Shown: piece after piece, positions 51,855 through 59,176 of the stretch
Position numbering within the stretch: position 1 is the first letter of the stretch
How the letters are laid out: each line of letters starts with the position of its first letter
NCBI GenBank assembly: GCA_944326915.1
Contig: CALVFT010000007.1
Span: 1 to 59,176 of the forward strand
Direction: 5' to 3'
From: Candidatus Gastranaerophilales bacterium
Lineage (GTDB): Bacteria > Cyanobacteriota > Vampirovibrionia > Gastranaerophilales > Gastranaerophilaceae
Length of the DNA stretch: 59,176 nucleotides
The notes under the pieces: generated by a model
The model's database searches: none
Told to the model about the DNA's origin: nothing
Seen by the model: only the letters and a program-made list of their open reading frames with translations
Translations under genes and position numbers: made by a program

Positions 51855-54443
51855 ATGAAAAAATTTGCAATTTTAATATTCACGCTACTGATCGGAAGTC
51901 TTGCATTTGCAAGTGATTACAATGTGTATAAATTGGATAATGGTCAGACTGTAGTAATAAAACAAGTAAAGACAAATCCTATCGTCACAATGGATACTTG
52001 GATAAAGACCGGATCAATAAATGAAAATGATAAAAACAACGGAGTTTCACACTTCTTAGAACATTTGTTTTTTAAAGGCACAACAAATCACGCTCCGGGA
52101 GAATTTGATAAAATACTTGAGAACAAGGGTGGTGTAACAAATGCTGCAACAAGCAAAGATTTTACCCATTACTATATAACAATACCTTCCAAATACTTTG
52201 ATTTAGCACTAGAAATGCACTCTGATATGCTATTACACCCTCTTATTCCAAGAAAAGAACTTGAAAAAGAAAGAAAAGTAGTTATAGAAGAAATTGCAAA
52301 AGATGAAAACTCTCCAAACAATCTGGTGTATGAAAACTTAATAAATATGTTATATAAAACTCACCCCTATAAAAGAAAGGTTATAGGGACAAAGGAAATT
52401 ATAAGCACAATCCATAGAGAAGAAATTTTAGATTATTATAACAAATTCTATAACCCTTCCAATATGGTCACAGTAATTATCGGAGATGTCGATCCTCAAG
52501 TTGCTCTTGAAAAGGTAAAACAAGATTTTAATGCGGAATATAAAAAGCCTATTAAAGTATCTTACCCACAAGAAAAACCTCTAACTAAACAAACAAAAAA
52601 AATTGCATACTCTGATACGCAATCAGGATACATGCTAATTGGGTACAGAGGAGTAAAATTAGATGCAAAAGATTCTTATGCACTTGATGTGCTTGCTACG
52701 ATTTTGGGAGAAGGAAGATCTTCTGTATTCTACCAAACAATAAAAGAACAAAAACAGCTAGCATATTCTATAGGCGCTGCAAACACAGGGTTTAAAGATG
52801 ACGGAATCTTCTATATCTCTGCAAACTTTACTCCTGATAAATTACCAAAACTAGAAACAACTATTTTTGAAGAAGTATCTAATATTCAAAAAAATGGAGT
52901 AACAAAGGAACAACTGCAATTGGCGAAAAACCTTATAGAAAGAGATACCTACTATGCAAGAGAATCAATATCTAACATTGCAGGAGAAATCGGCTATGTT
53001 ATGGTAACAACCGATAATATAAAATACTATGACACATATATCGATAATATTAAACTTGTATCAGCTGAAGACGTAAAAAGAGTTGCAAATAAATACTTAG
53101 ACTCAAATAAATGTGCAATATCAATAGTCTTGCCAGAAAGTTCAAAAGATATAAAAGTTTCAAATAAAACAGAACAAAATACAATTCAACCAAAACTTGT
53201 TAGCGAAAACAGTAAAACTCAAAAATATGAACTACCAAACAAATCCACACTACTTATAACCCCAAATGAAGCAAACGATATCATTGGTATAAGTATTTTC
53301 GCAAAAGGTGGAGAATTTTTGGAAGAAATTCCTGGAACCGCAAATCTAACCGCATCACTTTTACTAAAAGGAACAAAAAAATATACAGCACTGGAACTAG
53401 CACAAGAACTTGAAGATAACGGGATAAAAATTCAACCTGGAATAAAACCTGATGCATTTACAATAACTATTTTGACAACAAAAAAAGAATATAAGAAAAC
53501 TATTGAACTTCTTAACGAAATAGTAAATAACGCTACTCTTGATAACTATGAACTAGAAAAAATCAGAACAGAAAAACTAAATAATATAAAAAAGAACAGA
53601 GATATCCCTCTAACTATTGCTGTTGAAAACTACAAAAATCTAATCTACGGCAATTCTCCATATGCAAACTCTTCTCTAAAATACGAAAAAACATTCCCTA
53701 AAATAACACAAGAGGATGTACAAAAATATTATGAGAACATTTTCAATCCAGAAAATATCGTAATTTCAATAAACGGAAATATTAATTTAGAAGAAGCCGC
53801 AAAAGACTTTAGCACAATCTTTAACAAAAATAACGGAGTAAAATTTGATTATGCAAAATATTCAACAAAAATCCCACCACTCACATCTGCTCAAAAATCA
53901 ATAAAAACAGTAAAAGATCTAAAAACAGATTGGATAATAATTGGTTGGCAAGCTGCAGGTGTACAAAATAAAAAAGACTATGCAACTTTGCAGGTAATAG
54001 ATTCAATCCTTGGAACAGGCATGAGCTCAAGATTATTTAAAAACCTAAGAGATGCAGATGGTCTTGCATACCAACTCGGTTCTGAATACGGTCCAAATAT
54101 TCTCAAAGGAGCGTTCATCGTATATATAGGAACAAATCCTGAAAACCTGACTTTAGCACAATCAAGATTATTTGAAGAAGTTAATAAATTAAAAACAGAA
54201 TTTGTAGGATCAAAAGAACTTCAAGAAGCTAAAGATAAACTACTAGGTCACTATATCATCGCACAAGAAACAAACATCGATAAAGCTTCTACAATAGGTT
54301 GGTTTGAAACATCAGGAAGAGGTTACCAATTCGATGAAGAATATGTAAAATTAATAAACAGTGTAACTGAATCAGACATAATAGAAGTTGCAAATAAATA
54401 TTTTAATGATAAATACGTTTTATCAATAGTAAAGCCCGATTAA
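51855..54443 (+). CDS. M16 family zinc metallopeptidase (two-domain, secreted)
   Basis: 862 residues from the ATG at 51855, chosen because GAGAGGGG precedes it and a signal peptide follows (KKFAILIFTLLIGSLAFA); the frame extends 54 bases upstream. First M16 half has the inverted zinc motif HFLEH (H66, E69, H70) and the distal glutamate in VVIEEIAKDE. The second half (from about 450) is the usual inactive partner and has the R/Y-containing closing region (GMSSRLFKNLRDADGLAYQLG). A periplasmic pitrilysin-type protease or peptide clearance enzyme. Confidence 0.93.
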   Translation: MKKFAILIFTLLIGSLAFASDYNVYKLDNGQTVVIKQVKTNPIVTMDTWIKTGSINENDKNNGVSHFLEHLFFKGTTNHAPGEFDKILENKGGVTNAATSKDFTHYYITIPSKYFDLALEMHSDMLLHPLIPRKELEKERKVVIEEIAKDENSPNNLVYENLINMLYKTHPYKRKVIGTKEIISTIHREEILDYYNKFYNPSNMVTVIIGDVDPQVALEKVKQDFNAEYKKPIKVSYPQEKPLTKQTKKIAYSDTQSGYMLIGYRGVKLDAKDSYALDVLATILGEGRSSVFYQTIKEQKQLAYSIGAANTGFKDDGIFYISANFTPDKLPKLETTIFEEVSNIQKNGVTKEQLQLAKNLIERDTYYARESISNIAGEIGYVMVTTDNIKYYDTYIDNIKLVSAEDVKRVANKYLDSNKCAISIVLPESSKDIKVSNKTEQNTIQPKLVSENSKTQKYELPNKSTLLITPNEANDIIGISIFAKGGEFLEEIPGTANLTASLLLKGTKKYTALELAQELEDNGIKIQPGIKPDAFTITILTTKKEYKKTIELLNEIVNNATLDNYELEKIRTEKLNNIKKNRDIPLTIAVENYKNLIYGNSPYANSSLKYEKTFPKITQEDVQKYYENIFNPENIVISINGNINLEEAAKDFSTIFNKNNGVKFDYAKYSTKIPPLTSAQKSIKTVKDLKTDWIIIGWQAAGVQNKKDYATLQVIDSILGTGMSSRLFKNLRDADGLAYQLGSEYGPNILKGAFIVYIGTNPENLTLAQSRLFEEVNKLKTEFVGSKELQEAKDKLLGHYIIAQETNIDKASTIGWFETSGRGYQFDEEYVKLINSVTESDIIEVANKYFNDKYVLSIVKPD

Positions 54444-54456
54444 TATCGGGCTTTTA
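54431..54456 (+). terminator. Terminator overlapping the M16 peptidase stop
   Basis: Ten-base stem AAAGCCCGAT/ATCGGGCTTT; its 4-base loop is formed by the stop codon TAA plus one base. Followed by a short T-run. Confidence 0.8.
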
Positions 54457-54488
54457 GTTTTTATAAGATAATTCTAATTATTTCTTAA

Positions 54489-54992
54489 CTATGCATATAA
54501 ATTTTTAAGTCTGCTTGCTGTATCCTTTTGAGATTCTATAGTTGGAATACGACTATCAAGATCTTTTGCAATTTCTCCAGCTATCGTAAATTGTCTCTCA
54601 AATCCAGGAGTTGCTAATTTAATCATATCAGGGGCCTTAGTATTATCAGCATACATCTTTGAATAAACTCCATCTTTTTGATTTGAACATATTGAATTTA
54701 CCAAATAATTAACAACTGATTTTCCTTTATAATCTTCAAATTTTGGAGTAGCATCCAAAACCTCAAAAGCTTTTGCACTCATTGCATCATGCACAACAAC
54801 ATTAGACCCGTCATATACAACATCACTTTTCAATTTTGATAAAGGTTTTACTACTTCGTTTACAAAAGTTTTTTCTGCTGCCTTAGGATCACTAAAACTA
54901 TGAAAATGCTTTGCAAGAGCTTCAGCACCAGCACCTTTTAATTTAAAAGACATACCAAAATTTTGTCCATTTTGAACATTAGTAACTCTCAT
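54489..54992 (-). CDS. Unknown protein, paralogue of the gene at 55123-55668
   Basis: 167 residues. No classic signal peptide; the N-terminus reads MRVTNVQNGQNFGMSFKLK. It shares with its neighbour the QxFGM(S/A)FKLK start, DPKxA, VVKPLxxxKSDVVYDGSNVVV and a C-terminal lysine-rich helix ending LKNLYA/LKGLYG. Function unknown. AAGGAG ribosome site. 130 bases separate it from its paralogue, so a separate promoter is possible. Confidence 0.75.
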   Translation of the reverse strand: MRVTNVQNGQNFGMSFKLKGAGAEALAKHFHSFSDPKAAEKTFVNEVVKPLSKLKSDVVYDGSNVVVHDAMSAKAFEVLDATPKFEDYKGKSVVNYLVNSICSNQKDGVYSKMYADNTKAPDMIKLATPGFERQFTIAGEIAKDLDSRIPTIESQKDTASRLKNLYA

Positions 54993-55122
54993 AAATACTC
55001 CTTTCTATTTTCCCCAAAACATGCTAAAAACTTGACAGAAAATTTTTTGCTAACGCATTTACAAAATTTTACAAAAAATTAAACTGAAACTGATATTTTC
55101 TTGAAACTTTTCATAATAAATA

Positions 55123-55668
55123 TTAACCGTACAAACCTTTTAATTCTTTAGCCTTAGATTTTATACGAGCCTTTTTTGCAGAATTGTAAGTTTTATTTTG
55201 AACTTCTGCCTCCAAATACTTTACAATTTCTCTTGTATTAAATAATTTCTGTGCAAGAGGATTAGACTCAACAGATAAATTAATACTGTGAGGAGTATTA
55301 TGTAATATACTAATTCCATTTGGATATTTCTTATTTTCAATAAAATAGCGTACAGAATAACCTGGATTATAAGAAATAATAGGTTTAAGGTGACTAATTT
55401 TAAGATCTAATGTTTTTGATTTTGAATCTTTTTTTGAACCGGAAACTAAATTTCTAGAAACATTTTTAATAATAACATCTGTTCCATCGTATACAACTTC
55501 TGTTTTTGCAGCATGTATAGGCTTAATTAAATCTTCTTGAATACGAGAAGCTTCCTTTGGATCTAATCCATCAAGAAAAGCTGCAAGTTTTTTTGCTCCG
55601 TCTTTCTTTAATTTGAAAGCCATACCAAATGATTGCGAATTATTATATTGTAACGGAGAAACGTTCAT
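55123..55668 (-). CDS. Unknown protein, paralogue of the gene at 54489-54992
   Basis: 181 residues. Starts MNVSPLQYNNSQSFGMAFKLK; then LDPKEASRIQEDLIKPIHAAKTEVVYDGTDVII, a lysine/serine stretch, and a final helix KKARIKSKAKELKGLYG. Clear but diverged relative of the next minus-strand gene, implying tandem duplication. Not membrane-bound, no signal peptide. AAAGGGA ribosome site. I do not recognise the family. Confidence 0.75.
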   Translation of the reverse strand: MNVSPLQYNNSQSFGMAFKLKKDGAKKLAAFLDGLDPKEASRIQEDLIKPIHAAKTEVVYDGTDVIIKNVSRNLVSGSKKDSKSKTLDLKISHLKPIISYNPGYSVRYFIENKKYPNGISILHNTPHSINLSVESNPLAQKLFNTREIVKYLEAEVQNKTYNSAKKARIKSKAKELKGLYG

Positions 55669-55779
55669 TTAAATCCCTTTCTTTATTGTTCATAAAAGGG
55701 TAAAAATCAATAACAGTAATTTTTTGTTACCATACATATACAACTTTTACACATCTTAATACTTGTACAACATATCTAC

Positions 55780-56424
55780 TTACCAATTAGTCCTTGTCAA
55801 AACCTGTTTTGCATGCCTATCATACATCTTATCCTTATACCAAGCTCCTTTAAAAGATTTGTCAGACATATACATATACTGCATATCATGTGACATAAAA
55901 TAAATTGCACTCACTAAACTTCCATTAGCACGATATTGCTTTGAGTAATATGGAAAATTCGGATAATTATCAGAAAACTTATCAACATACCTTAAATTTC
56001 CATAAGTATCGTAATAATACACAGTCTTTAAATCATCCTTATATTGGATTGCATAACTTATCAATAAATTGTCTTTATAATAGAAACCGCAAAGGTTTTC
56101 ATTCTCTGTCTCTTTCACTCCATTCTTTACAAGCATATAATGCTCTTTGTATTTTTGATCTTTCAAATGGTCTTTATATTGCGCTCTGAAGTCTTTTCGC
56201 TTGTATTTATATACAGTACTTTCATCGAATAAAATACCTTTATAATAATCAATAGCTTCATCACGTTTTAGTTGAGAAATATCCAACCAGTCAAATACCA
56301 ACTCACCAGTAAGAGTGATAGTGTTTTCAACATCTTTTACAGGCTCAGTTACTCGACCTAAATCCGCTGAAAATGCAGCTTTCCCTAACATCATTAATAG
56401 TAATAAAACAGTAAATTTTTTCAT
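55780..56424 (-). CDS. Secreted protein of unknown function, tyrosine-rich
   Basis: 214 residues. Signal peptide MKKFTVLLLLMMLGKAAFSA. The mature part is rich in tyrosine, aspartate and lysine and contains short repeats of a YxxYxxxGxL type (YYYDTYGNLRYVDKF, YSKQYRANGSLVSAIYF), as in proteins made of small beta-hairpin repeats. No catalytic motif recognised. AAGGAG ribosome site. Divergent from rpoB. Confidence 0.78.
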   Translation of the reverse strand: MKKFTVLLLLMMLGKAAFSADLGRVTEPVKDVENTITLTGELVFDWLDISQLKRDEAIDYYKGILFDESTVYKYKRKDFRAQYKDHLKDQKYKEHYMLVKNGVKETENENLCGFYYKDNLLISYAIQYKDDLKTVYYYDTYGNLRYVDKFSDNYPNFPYYSKQYRANGSLVSAIYFMSHDMQYMYMSDKSFKGAWYKDKMYDRHAKQVLTRTNW

Positions 56425-56583
56425 AAATTCTCCTTAGCATTAAATATGATACAATGAAAATTTTCTCACGCCAGTCTTGACAGTCAAAAGCAACTATATC
56501 AATAGTTTCAATTAAAATTTTCTTTATGAAAATTAATTTGTAACAAGTATTTAACATTTTTTTTAAAATTAAGCGATATTTTC

Positions 56584-56616
56584 TTGACTAAAAAATTTGA
56601 TGTATTACGATATAAT
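56584..56616 (+). promoter_or_regulatory. Possible promoter of rpoB
   Basis: Perfect TATAAT (56611-56616). The best -35 candidate, TTGACT (56584-56589), is 21 bases away, longer than ideal, so the -35 assignment is weak. It would give a leader of about 170 bases. The upstream part 56425-56580 holds only the divergent gene's control region. Confidence 0.4.
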
Positions 56617-56644
56617 AACATGTTAAATTAAAGTCGGGTGAACT

Positions 56645-56710
56645 ATGCCCAAAAGCAGAAAAACTCGAATAACATATAAAATAGTTTATCGGTCAAAACG
56701 AGACAGATAG
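56645..56710 (+). CDS. Possible 21-residue basic leader peptide upstream of rpoB
   Basis: ATG at 56645 to TAG at 56710. The peptide begins MPKSRKTRITYK and ends VYRSKRDR; 9 of 21 residues are Lys or Arg. GGGTGA lies close before the ATG. It lies within the predicted rpoB leader. It could be a regulatory leader peptide or chance; I have no homologue to cite. Confidence 0.3.
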   Translation: MPKSRKTRITYKIVYRSKRDR

Positions 56711-56736
56711 CAGGTTTACAGCCTTAAGTTAGATTT

Positions 56737-56755
56737 ATTGTAAATAATTTACAAT
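56737..56755. repeat. Perfect 9-1-9 inverted repeat upstream of rpoB
   Basis: ATTGTAAAT-A-ATTTACAAT, 41 bases before the rpoB ATG. It could be a protein-binding site or an RNA hairpin with a very small loop; AT-rich chance palindromes are possible. Confidence 0.5.
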
Positions 56756-56795
56756 TTTATATAGTACGTACACCATTTATAGACGAGGTGAATTG

Positions 56796-59176
56796 ATGTC
56801 TAACACAAAATATGCAAACAGAGTAACACCAATGGGTATACCACATACTCGCTTGGATGATTTACCAGACCTTATTGAAGTGCAAAAAAAATCTTTCGAA
56901 TGGTTCTTAAAAGAAGGCTTGAAAGAAGAATTACTAGCATTCAGCCCAATAAAAGACTACACAGGAAGATTAGAACTTCACTTTTTACCAAACTATACTT
57001 TCGACAACGCGAAGTATACAATCGAAGAAGCAAGAATCCATGATGCCACTTATGCAAAACAATTACGCGTAATGGTAAGATTGGTAAACCGTGACAGCGG
57101 TGAAATCAAAGAACAGGAAGTATACATTGGCGATATCCCTACAATGACAGACAAAGGTACTTTCATTGTAAACGGTGCAGAACGTGTAATCGTATCACAA
57201 ATCGTTCGTTCTCCTGGTGTTTACTTCAAAAGAGAAGTATCTCCAGCAGGAAAACGTTTATACAACGCAACAATGATTCCTAACCGCGGTGCTTGGTTAA
57301 AAATAGAAACAGATTCAAATGACTTAATCTACGTAAAAATAGATAAAAACAGAAAAATCTTAGCTACAACATTATTAAAAGCTATGGGTATCACAGTTTC
57401 TGAGATGGAATCTTTATTTACTCACTTTGAATTCTTGAAGAAAACATTGGATAAAGATACAGCAGAAACAACTGATGATGCATTAATTGAAGTATATAAA
57501 AAACTAAGACCTGGCGATCCTGCATCAGCAGCAGGCGGACGTTCAATCTTAGAAGCACGTTTCTTTGATGAAAAGAAATATGACATCGGTCGTGTAGGTC
57601 GTTATAAATTAAACAAAAAACTTAACTTGAACATTCCTAAAAACCAAAGAACATTAACAGTTCAAGATATCGTTGCATCTATCGAATACTTAATCAACCT
57701 AACATACGATGAAGGATCAGTAGATGATATCGACCACTTAGGAAACAGAAGAATTCGTTCAGTTGGAGAATTGTTACAAAACCAATTCAGAGTAGGTTTA
57801 TCAAGAATCGAAAGAATCGTAAAAGAAAGAATGACTCTACAAGATTCTGAAACACTAACTCCGTTGAACTTATTGAACACTAAACCTTTAGTTGCTTCTT
57901 TAAAAGAATTCTTTGGTTCATCTCAATTATCACAATTCATGGACCAAATTAACCCTCTAGCTGAATTAACACACAAAAGACGTATATCAGCTCTTGGACC
58001 TGGCGGTTTGATGAGAGAAAGAGCAGGATTTGCTGTTCGTGATATTCACCCATCACACTACGGACGTATTTGTCCTATCGAAACACCAGAAGGACCTAAC
58101 GCAGGTTTGATTGGTTCATTAGCAACACACGCAAAAGTAAATGATTACGGTTTTGTTGAATCTCCATTCTTCGTAGTAAAAGATGGCAAGGTAACAGACG
58201 AAGTAGTTTATATGACTGCTGACGAAGATGAAAACTTCCGTTGTGCACCTGCAGATATTCAACTTAACCCTGACAATACAATTAAAGCAGAATATGTACC
58301 GGTTAGATACCGTTCAGAATTCATCATGAGTGAAGCTAGCAAAGTAGACTACGTTGGTGTATCACCAATTCAAATCATCTCTGTTGCAACTTCACTAATC
58401 CCATTCATTGAACACGATGACGCTAACCGTGCATTGATGGGTTCAAACATGCAACGTCAATCAGTACCTCTTTTAATTACTCAAAGACCGGTTGTTGGTA
58501 CAGGTATGGAAAAAAGAGCTGCTAAAGACTCAGGTATGGTTATCGTATCTGATGTTGACGGTGTAGTAGAAAGAGTTGTTGGTGAAGAAATTATTATCAG
58601 AGACCAACAAAACAAACCTCACTTATATCAATTAATGAAATATGTAAGAAGTAACCAAGATACATGTATTAACCAAAAACCTTTAGTTCATGAAGGAGAT
58701 AAAGTTAAAGCAGGTGATGTAATTGCAGATGGTGCTTCTACAAATTGTGGAGAACTTTCATTAGGTAAAAACGTTTTAGTAGCGTACATGCCTTGGGAAG
58801 GTTATAACTACGAAGATGCTATCCTACTATCAGAAAGATGCGTACACGATGATGTATTCACATCTGTTCACATTGAAAAATTAGAAATAGATGCAAGACA
58901 AACAAAACTTGGACCAGAAGAAATCACTCGTGAAATTCCTAACGTATCAGAAGATGCCCTAAGACACTTAGATGAACGTGGTATTGTTCGTATCGGTGCT
59001 AGAGTATATGCTGATGACATCCTTGTAGGAAAAGTTACACCAAAAGGTGAATCAGAACATCCACCTGAAGAAAAACTTCTACGTGCAATCTTTGCTGAAA
59101 AAGCAAGAGATGTAAAAGATAACTCATTAAGAGTTCCTCACGGAGAAGGCGGTAGAGTACTTGACGTAAAAGTATT
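56796..59176 (+). CDS. rpoB: DNA-directed RNA polymerase subunit beta (partial, C-terminus off window)
   Basis: 793 codons are visible. Core signatures include [40 protein letters not shown], the rifampicin region [19 protein letters not shown] then [38 protein letters not shown], and [19 protein letters not shown]. Residues equivalent to E. coli Q513, D516, H526 and S531 are those of sensitive enzymes; position 518 is Ile instead of Asn. The sequence after TPEGPN ([11 protein letters not shown]) is of cyanobacterial type. GAGGTG lies 5 bases before the ATG. Unlike the common rplJL-rpoBC order, the gene before it is an unrelated divergent one. Confidence 0.98.
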   Translation, partial: MSNTKYANRVTPMGIPHTRLDDLPDLIEVQKKSFEWFLKEGLKEELLAFSPIKDYTGRLELHFLPNYTFDNAKYTIEEARIHDATYAKQLRVMVRLVNRDSGEIKEQEVYIGDIPTMTDKGTFIVNGAERVIVSQIVRSPGVYFKREVSPAGKRLYNATMIPNRGAWLKIETDSNDLIYVKIDKNRKILATTLLKAMGITVSEMESLFTHFEFLKKTLDKDTAETTDDALIEVYKKLRPGDPASAAGGRSILEARFFDEKKYDIGRVGRYKLNKKLNLNIPKNQRTLTVQDIVASIEYLINLTYDEGSVDDIDHLGNRRIRSVGELLQNQFRVGLSRIERIVKERMTLQDSETLTPLNLLNTKPLVASLKEFFGSSQLSQFMDQINPLAELTHKRRISALGPGGLMRERAGFAVRDIHPSHYGRICPIETPEGPNAGLIGSLATHAKVNDYGFVESPFFVVKDGKVTDEVVYMTADEDENFRCAPADIQLNPDNTIKAEYVPVRYRSEFIMSEASKVDYVGVSPIQIISVATSLIPFIEHDDANRALMGSNMQRQSVPLLITQRPVVGTGMEKRAAKDSGMVIVSDVDGVVERVVGEEIIIRDQQNKPHLYQLMKYVRSNQDTCINQKPLVHEGDKVKAGDVIADGASTNCGELSLGKNVLVAYMPWEGYNYEDAILLSERCVHDDVFTSVHIEKLEIDARQTKLGPEEITREIPNVSEDALRHLDERGIVRIGARVYADDILVGKVTPKGESEHPPEEKLLRAIFAEKARDVKDNSLRVPHGEGGRVLDVKV

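Noticed and set aside
1-59176. CRISPR arrays, insertion sequences, prophage or integron features
   Set aside because: No regularly spaced repeats, transposase or integrase genes, terminal inverted repeats with target duplications, or phage structural genes were found.

Overview
This AT-rich window (my impression is about one third G+C) carries almost wall-to-wall bacterial housekeeping genes. It looks like a chromosome segment of a non-photosynthetic relative of Cyanobacteria, most likely gut Melainabacteria / Vampirovibrionia (Gastranaerophilales). The reasons are as follows. The RpoB rifampicin region and the motif after it ([18 protein letters not shown] then [11 protein letters not shown]) read like cyanobacterial RpoB. 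The cell is diderm, with LptC, LptA, TolC, an OmpH/Skp-like chaperone and a MacAB-type pump. Oxygen handling is that of a strict anaerobe (PerR, rubredoxin, rubrerythrin, flavodiiron protein), and no photosynthesis or respiration genes are present. The taxonomic call is inference; no database search was run. No tRNA, rRNA, CRISPR array, insertion sequence or prophage was seen.

Layout. 1-5130: glutamate synthase small chain (runs off the left edge), mutS2 and a PepT-like peptidase. 5166-10202: a large protein of unknown function, a lytic transglycosylase, MTA phosphorylase, YggT and a protein with a kinase-like N-lobe. 10291-17812: TrkA/TrkH potassium uptake followed by a TolC/MacA/MacB-type efflux operon. 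17820-25045 (minus): lptC-lptA-TPR-dprA-topA-aroE, where AroE has a 180-residue low-complexity N-terminal extension. 25180-28493: dapA and secDF. 28564-31489 (minus): ssb, then a four-carbon sugar-acid kinase and PdxA2-type dehydrogenase. 31745-36361: thrS with a structured leader, an OmpH-like protein and a UvrC lacking its C-terminal helix-hairpin-helix. 36363-40151 (minus): a tightly coupled five-gene operon encoding a MotAB/ZorAB-like ion-driven motor pair, a DUF711 protein and two small paralogous unknowns; this is the best candidate for an undescribed system. 40344-48860: small unknowns, a zinc-ribbon protein, a GGDEF/HD-GYP protein, an ArsB/NhaD-type transporter with a structured leader, a TPR lipoprotein, a YkgJ-like protein, an ArnT-like glycosyltransferase and beta-carbonic anhydrase. 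48916-51350 (minus): perR-rubredoxin and rubrerythrin-flavodiiron protein. 51483-56424: an M16 peptidase and several unknowns, including a paralogous pair. 56796-end: rpoB (cut by the right edge).

Gene expression. Most genes have a clear purine-rich ribosome binding site (AGGAG, GAGG). Five genes that start transcripts (mutS2, trkA, lptC, uvrC and the carbonic anhydrase gene) instead have a good -35/-10 promoter whose -10 box ends only 6-9 bases before the ATG, with no Shine-Dalgarno sequence. Their mRNAs should be leaderless or nearly so. Strong A-tract/hairpin/T-tract terminators separate many units, and several are symmetric and sit between convergent genes. Overlaps of 4 or 8 bases (ATGA, ATGAATAA, ATGAGTAA, GTGCCTAA) indicate translational coupling within operons.
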